The notes under the pieces were generated by a model. That model was not told where the DNA came from, ran no database searches, and saw only the letters and a list, made by a program, of their open reading frames with translations. The position numbers and the translations under genes are program-made. From a virus, in IMG/VR virus record IMGVR_UViG_3300036719_002395, positions 1 to 23,409 of that record: DNA of 23,409 nt; one strand, given 5' to 3'. Positions within the stretch are counted from its first letter, which is position 1; every line of letters starts with the position of its first letter. Positions 21,784 to 23,409 of this stretch are shown here, piece by piece.

Positions 21784-22013
21784 TGGCGTATCCTTGCGCC
21801 TTGGCGCTCGATCTCGTTGCGAAACGCACTTTTCTCTGCAATGGCGTTTTCGGCAATCGAGAAATGCCGAGTTGCTGGTATCCACGGAAGGCCGCCAGTT
21901 GGCGCGCAGACATCGATGTCAAATGTCAGTCCAAGGCGCTCAAACAAACACGGCGGGGTGTAGACCTCATCGCTACCGTTGATTTCCATTTCCGGCAGGG
22001 AATACAGATTCAT
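21780..22013 (-). CDS. Truncated Dam-like adenine-N6 methyltransferase
   Basis: The 77-residue product starts at ATG 22013, in an ATGA overlap with the upstream gene, with GGAGGAC upstream. It matches the N terminus of phage Dam-type methyltransferases: SDEVYTPPCLFERLGL, then FDIDVCAPTGG, PWIPATRHFS and AENAIAEKS. The family would continue with a Trp-x-Gly-x-Val-Trp and Asn-Pro-Pro-Tyr catalytic motif. Here the frame ends after ERQGARIRQ and no NPPY is found in any nearby frame. The protein alone cannot be an active methyltransferase. The 3' end coincides with the start of the A+T-rich DruA-like gene, which probably replaced the missing part. Confidence 0.65.
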   Translation of the reverse strand: MNLYSLPEMEINGSDEVYTPPCLFERLGLTFDIDVCAPTGGLPWIPATRHFSIAENAIAEKSAFRNEIERQGARIRQ

Positions 22014-22309
22014 CGGGAGTCCTCCACCACGGTGTGAATGCCGTGCTGCACCATGATGCCGCGGGGTTCGCCCTCAAGGCCGCGGCGGTCGAACCCGCCG
22101 CCAAGGCGCACGATGATGGATTCCAGGCGGTCGCGCTCGGCGCGGTGCTTGGCGGCGGATTCCCAGTTGTATTGCAACGATTTGACAAGCATGGACACCA
22201 CTTGTTCCGCCGCAAACGCGGTCGCTGGTCCGGCCTTGTCGGCAAGTTTGCGTAGGTCATTGATTCGGTTGCGCTCAAATGGCAGAAGGTTTTCCGGTAG
22301 TTCGATCAT
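22010..22309 (-). CDS. Small helical coiled-coil protein
   Basis: The 99-residue protein starts at ATG 22309 in an ATGA overlap, with AAGGAG upstream. It starts MIELPENLLPFERNRINDLR and continues with a helix containing AFAAEQVVSMLVKSLQYNWE, then AAKHRAERDRLESIIVRLGG, a coiled coil. The C terminus is Gly/Arg-rich. No domain is recognised. A longer frame reaching 22759 shadows the adjacent genes and was not used. Confidence 0.55.
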   Translation of the reverse strand: MIELPENLLPFERNRINDLRKLADKAGPATAFAAEQVVSMLVKSLQYNWESAAKHRAERDRLESIIVRLGGGFDRRGLEGEPRGIMVQHGIHTVVEDSR

Positions 22310-22578
22310 GCGCGCTCCTTGAGGGCGTTGAGGTTGAGGACACCGGGGCTGACGAGTTCGTAGCCCCGGTTGCGTTCGGTGACGGAGCGCACGCGCACTC
22401 CGTAAGTGTGCTTGGCGTGGTCCACGAGGTGGGAGACGGCCCTGGGGCTGCATCCCCAAACCGTGGAGAGGGCGAGGCGGGTGGGGTAGATGCCCTTGTC
22501 GGTCTGCACCACCAGGTAGATGACGCGGTCGAAGAGGTCGGCGTAGCCGCGCCGGCGGCCTGTGCGCTTGTGCTTCAT
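22306..22578 (-). CDS. Winged-helix DNA-binding protein
   Basis: The 90-residue basic protein starts at ATG 22578, within an ATGA overlap, with AAGGAG eight bases before it. After KHKRTGRRRG, the segment DLFDRVIYLVVQTDKGIYPT, then RLALSTVWGCSPRAVSHLVD reads as the first helices and recognition helix of a winged-helix fold. VRVRSVTERNRGYELVSPG forms the beta wing. Such folds occur in HTH_11/DeoR/BirA-type regulators. The gene is coupled to the alpha-CTD-like gene upstream, so the two may act together on transcription or replication. The operator is unknown. Confidence 0.6.
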   Translation of the reverse strand: MKHKRTGRRRGYADLFDRVIYLVVQTDKGIYPTRLALSTVWGCSPRAVSHLVDHAKHTYGVRVRSVTERNRGYELVSPGVLNLNALKERA

Positions 22579-22934
22579 TGCGCGTACTCCTTGACGAGCT
22601 GCGTGTAGCGGTCGAAGGCCGCCAGCGTGTTGGGGGCAAGCATGGCGCGCAGGACAGCGTTGGCCTCCTCGAGTTCCTTGAGGCGGGCGCGGACGGCTTC
22701 GATGTCGCCTGAATGCTGCCCACCCCACCACAGTCCTGCGGAGCGCAGGAGGCGGTCAAATTCGGCTAGGGTGACCGCGCCGCATTGCCGCCACTTGGCT
22801 GCGGTGGCGCGGTCAACGGCGGCAAGGTCGCCCACGGTAGGGATGGCCTGCCCAATCATGAGAACGTGCAGGGCGCGGGTGGAGAGCATCTGATGCACGG
22901 GGTCGGAGTCGATGGGTGTTTGTGCGGTGATCAT
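22575..22934 (-). CDS. RNA polymerase alpha-CTD-like helix-hairpin-helix protein
   Basis: I chose ATG 22934 (119 residues). A start at 23009 would translate through a strong hairpin. Residues 16-70 match the C-terminal domain of bacterial RNA polymerase alpha: MLSTRALHVLMIGQAIPTVG, then DLAAVDRATAAKWRQCGAV and LAEFDRLLRSAGLWWG, aligning with LTVRSANCL, IGDLV, GKKSLTEIKDVL and SRGLSLG of E. coli alpha. The DNA-contact Arg265 is matched by Arg20; Lys298 is Val. Residues 76-100 form a coiled coil (EAVRARLKELEEANAVLRAM). No alpha N-terminal dimer domain is present. It may bind DNA or mimic alpha. Moderately sure. Confidence 0.5.
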   Translation of the reverse strand: MITAQTPIDSDPVHQMLSTRALHVLMIGQAIPTVGDLAAVDRATAAKWRQCGAVTLAEFDRLLRSAGLWWGGQHSGDIEAVRARLKELEEANAVLRAMLAPNTLAAFDRYTQLVKEYAQ

Positions 22935-22972
22935 GGGTGGTAAGGTTAAAACGAGAGTCTTGGAAACAGGAA

Positions 22973-22998
22973 GGCCGACCCCCCAAAGGGGGCCGGCC
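22973..22998 (-). terminator. G+C-rich hairpin between early genes
   Basis: GGCCGA plus CCCCC at 22973-22983 pairs with GGGGG plus CCGGCC at 22988-22998. On the minus-strand RNA this is an 11-bp stem with one G-U wobble and a 4-base loop. It starts just past the stop of the first early gene. A weak T-containing stretch (TTCCTGTTT) follows. It may terminate or attenuate transcription between the first gene and the rest of the early genes. Confidence 0.5.
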
Positions 22999-23002
22999 CT
23001 GT

Positions 23003-23251
23003 TCACCATCGCGGGTTTGCCATGCTGCGCTGCCGTGTTTCAAGTTCCACGCGCCTCTTGCTGATTTCTGCAAGCAGAGCCTGGAGAACGGTTTCGGTCT
23101 TGCGAAGGTCTGCCAGCCGTGCGGCCAGTTCAAACTGCTCCGAGACCATCGTTTTCCCGTACTCCGCCATGCAATGCAAGGTAGCGATGGCGTTTGAAAC
23201 AACGGTTGCAGCTTCAGGCTGCGCGACGATGACTGCGTGTGCCTTTCTCAT
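23003..23251 (-). CDS. Small helical protein, first gene of the operon
   Basis: I chose ATG 23251, with GAGAGG nine bases upstream (82 residues), over GTG 23272, which lacks a ribosome-binding site. The protein is almost wholly helical: AATVVSNAIATLHCMAEYG, then EQFELAARLADLRKTETVLQ and ALLAEISKRRVELETRQRS form a coiled coil. There is no signal peptide and no recognised domain. It is the first gene after the promoter at the window's right edge and is followed by a strong hairpin, so it may be expressed more than the later genes. Confidence 0.55.
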   Translation of the reverse strand: MRKAHAVIVAQPEAATVVSNAIATLHCMAEYGKTMVSEQFELAARLADLRKTETVLQALLAEISKRRVELETRQRSMANPRW

Positions 23252-23320
23252 GGACACGTTCCTCTCTGCCACTTGGTGGCATTACCGTACTTCCGCAACG
23301 TGCATCCATACGGCACAAGG

Positions 23321-23348
23321 ATGATACCCCTCCATATACAGCCGTCAA
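23321..23348 (-). promoter_or_regulatory. Sigma70-like promoter for the leftward operon
   Basis: On the minus strand TTGACG (23343-23348) and TATCAT (23321-23326) are 16 bases apart. Each differs from the consensus boxes at one position. It points into the first gene, about 70 bases from ATG 23251. It is the best promoter match I found. Confidence 0.6.
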
Positions 23349-23360
23349 GGGGGTAACATC

Positions 23361-23379
23361 AATAATTCCAAGAATTATT
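23361..23379. promoter_or_regulatory. AT-rich perfect dyad near the promoter (operator candidate)
   Basis: AATAATTC, CAA, GAATTATT: two perfect 8-base arms with a 3-base centre. It sits 12 bases upstream of the -35 box. In such G+C-rich DNA an AT-only dyad of this size stands out and is of a form typical of repressor or activator operators. The region 23273-23409 holds no gene. Confidence 0.5.
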
Positions 23380-23409
23380 TGAGGCCGTAGGATGGCTTCT
23401 ACGGGGCAG

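Noticed and set aside
22579-22759. N-terminal extensions of the genes ending at 22010 and 22306 to starts at 22759 and 22731
   Set aside because: They would run through other genes with Arg/Pro-rich sequence. ATGA-coupled starts with ribosome-binding sites exist at 22309 and 22578.
1-23409. tRNA genes, rRNA genes, CRISPR arrays, insertion sequences
   Set aside because: Scanning by eye showed no cloverleaf with a TTC loop, no regularly spaced direct repeats of CRISPR type, and no transposase motifs or terminal inverted repeats. I could not run a covariance search.

Overview
The window is the structural and packaging part of a tailed double-stranded DNA bacteriophage or prophage. The DNA is G+C-rich and almost every gene runs leftward on the minus strand in one tightly packed operon, with neighbouring genes joined by ATGA, TGATG or TAATG overlaps. 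Head genes resemble the Mu/HK97 type (DUF935-like portal, MuF-like minor head protein, HK97-like capsid). Tail genes include a frameshifted tail assembly chaperone pair, so a long-tailed (siphovirus-like) particle with a probably short tail is the best guess. The sequence does not identify the host.

Reading in the direction of transcription (right to left): 23409-20240 holds a sigma70-like promoter with an AT-rich dyad beside it, then small early or accessory genes. These are a coiled-coil protein, a protein resembling the RNA polymerase alpha C-terminal domain, a winged-helix protein, a coiled-coil protein, a truncated Dam-like adenine methyltransferase, an A+T-rich DruA/DUF4338-like gene, two very small coupled genes, a 49-residue Cys-rich single-pass membrane protein and an XRE-like helix-turn-helix protein. 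20217-14955 is the packaging and portal block: putative small terminase, large terminase, portal and MuF-like minor head protein. 14933-8157 is the head block: a long helical protein with an internal duplication, two beta-rich fibre or decoration-like proteins, a small unknown protein, a protease-scaffold fusion, a decoration protein and the major capsid protein. 8083-1 is the neck and tail block: connector, tail completion, tail tube, frameshifted chaperones, tail terminator candidate, short tape-measure candidate, two large tail or baseplate proteins, a BppU-like small protein and the start of a repetitive tail fibre cut by the window edge.

The most unusual system is in the MuF-like gene. 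A 276-residue intein (minus strand, 15947-15120) interrupts the conserved Asn-Cys-Arg-Cys motif. Fully inside it, on the opposite strand and in exact codon-to-codon register, lies a 237-codon gene (15180-15893) whose product has a helix-turn-helix and a Vsr/DUF559-like nuclease core. It appears to be the intein's homing endonuclease, encoded antisense to the splicing domain instead of being inserted in frame. It is the only plus-strand gene I can support.

Other notable signals are a near-identical ten-residue peptide in the protease-scaffold protein and at the capsid N terminus (a candidate maturation cleavage signal), a textbook G GGA AAC slippery heptamer in the chaperone gene, and an apparent replacement of the 3' part of a methyltransferase by a DruA-like gene.
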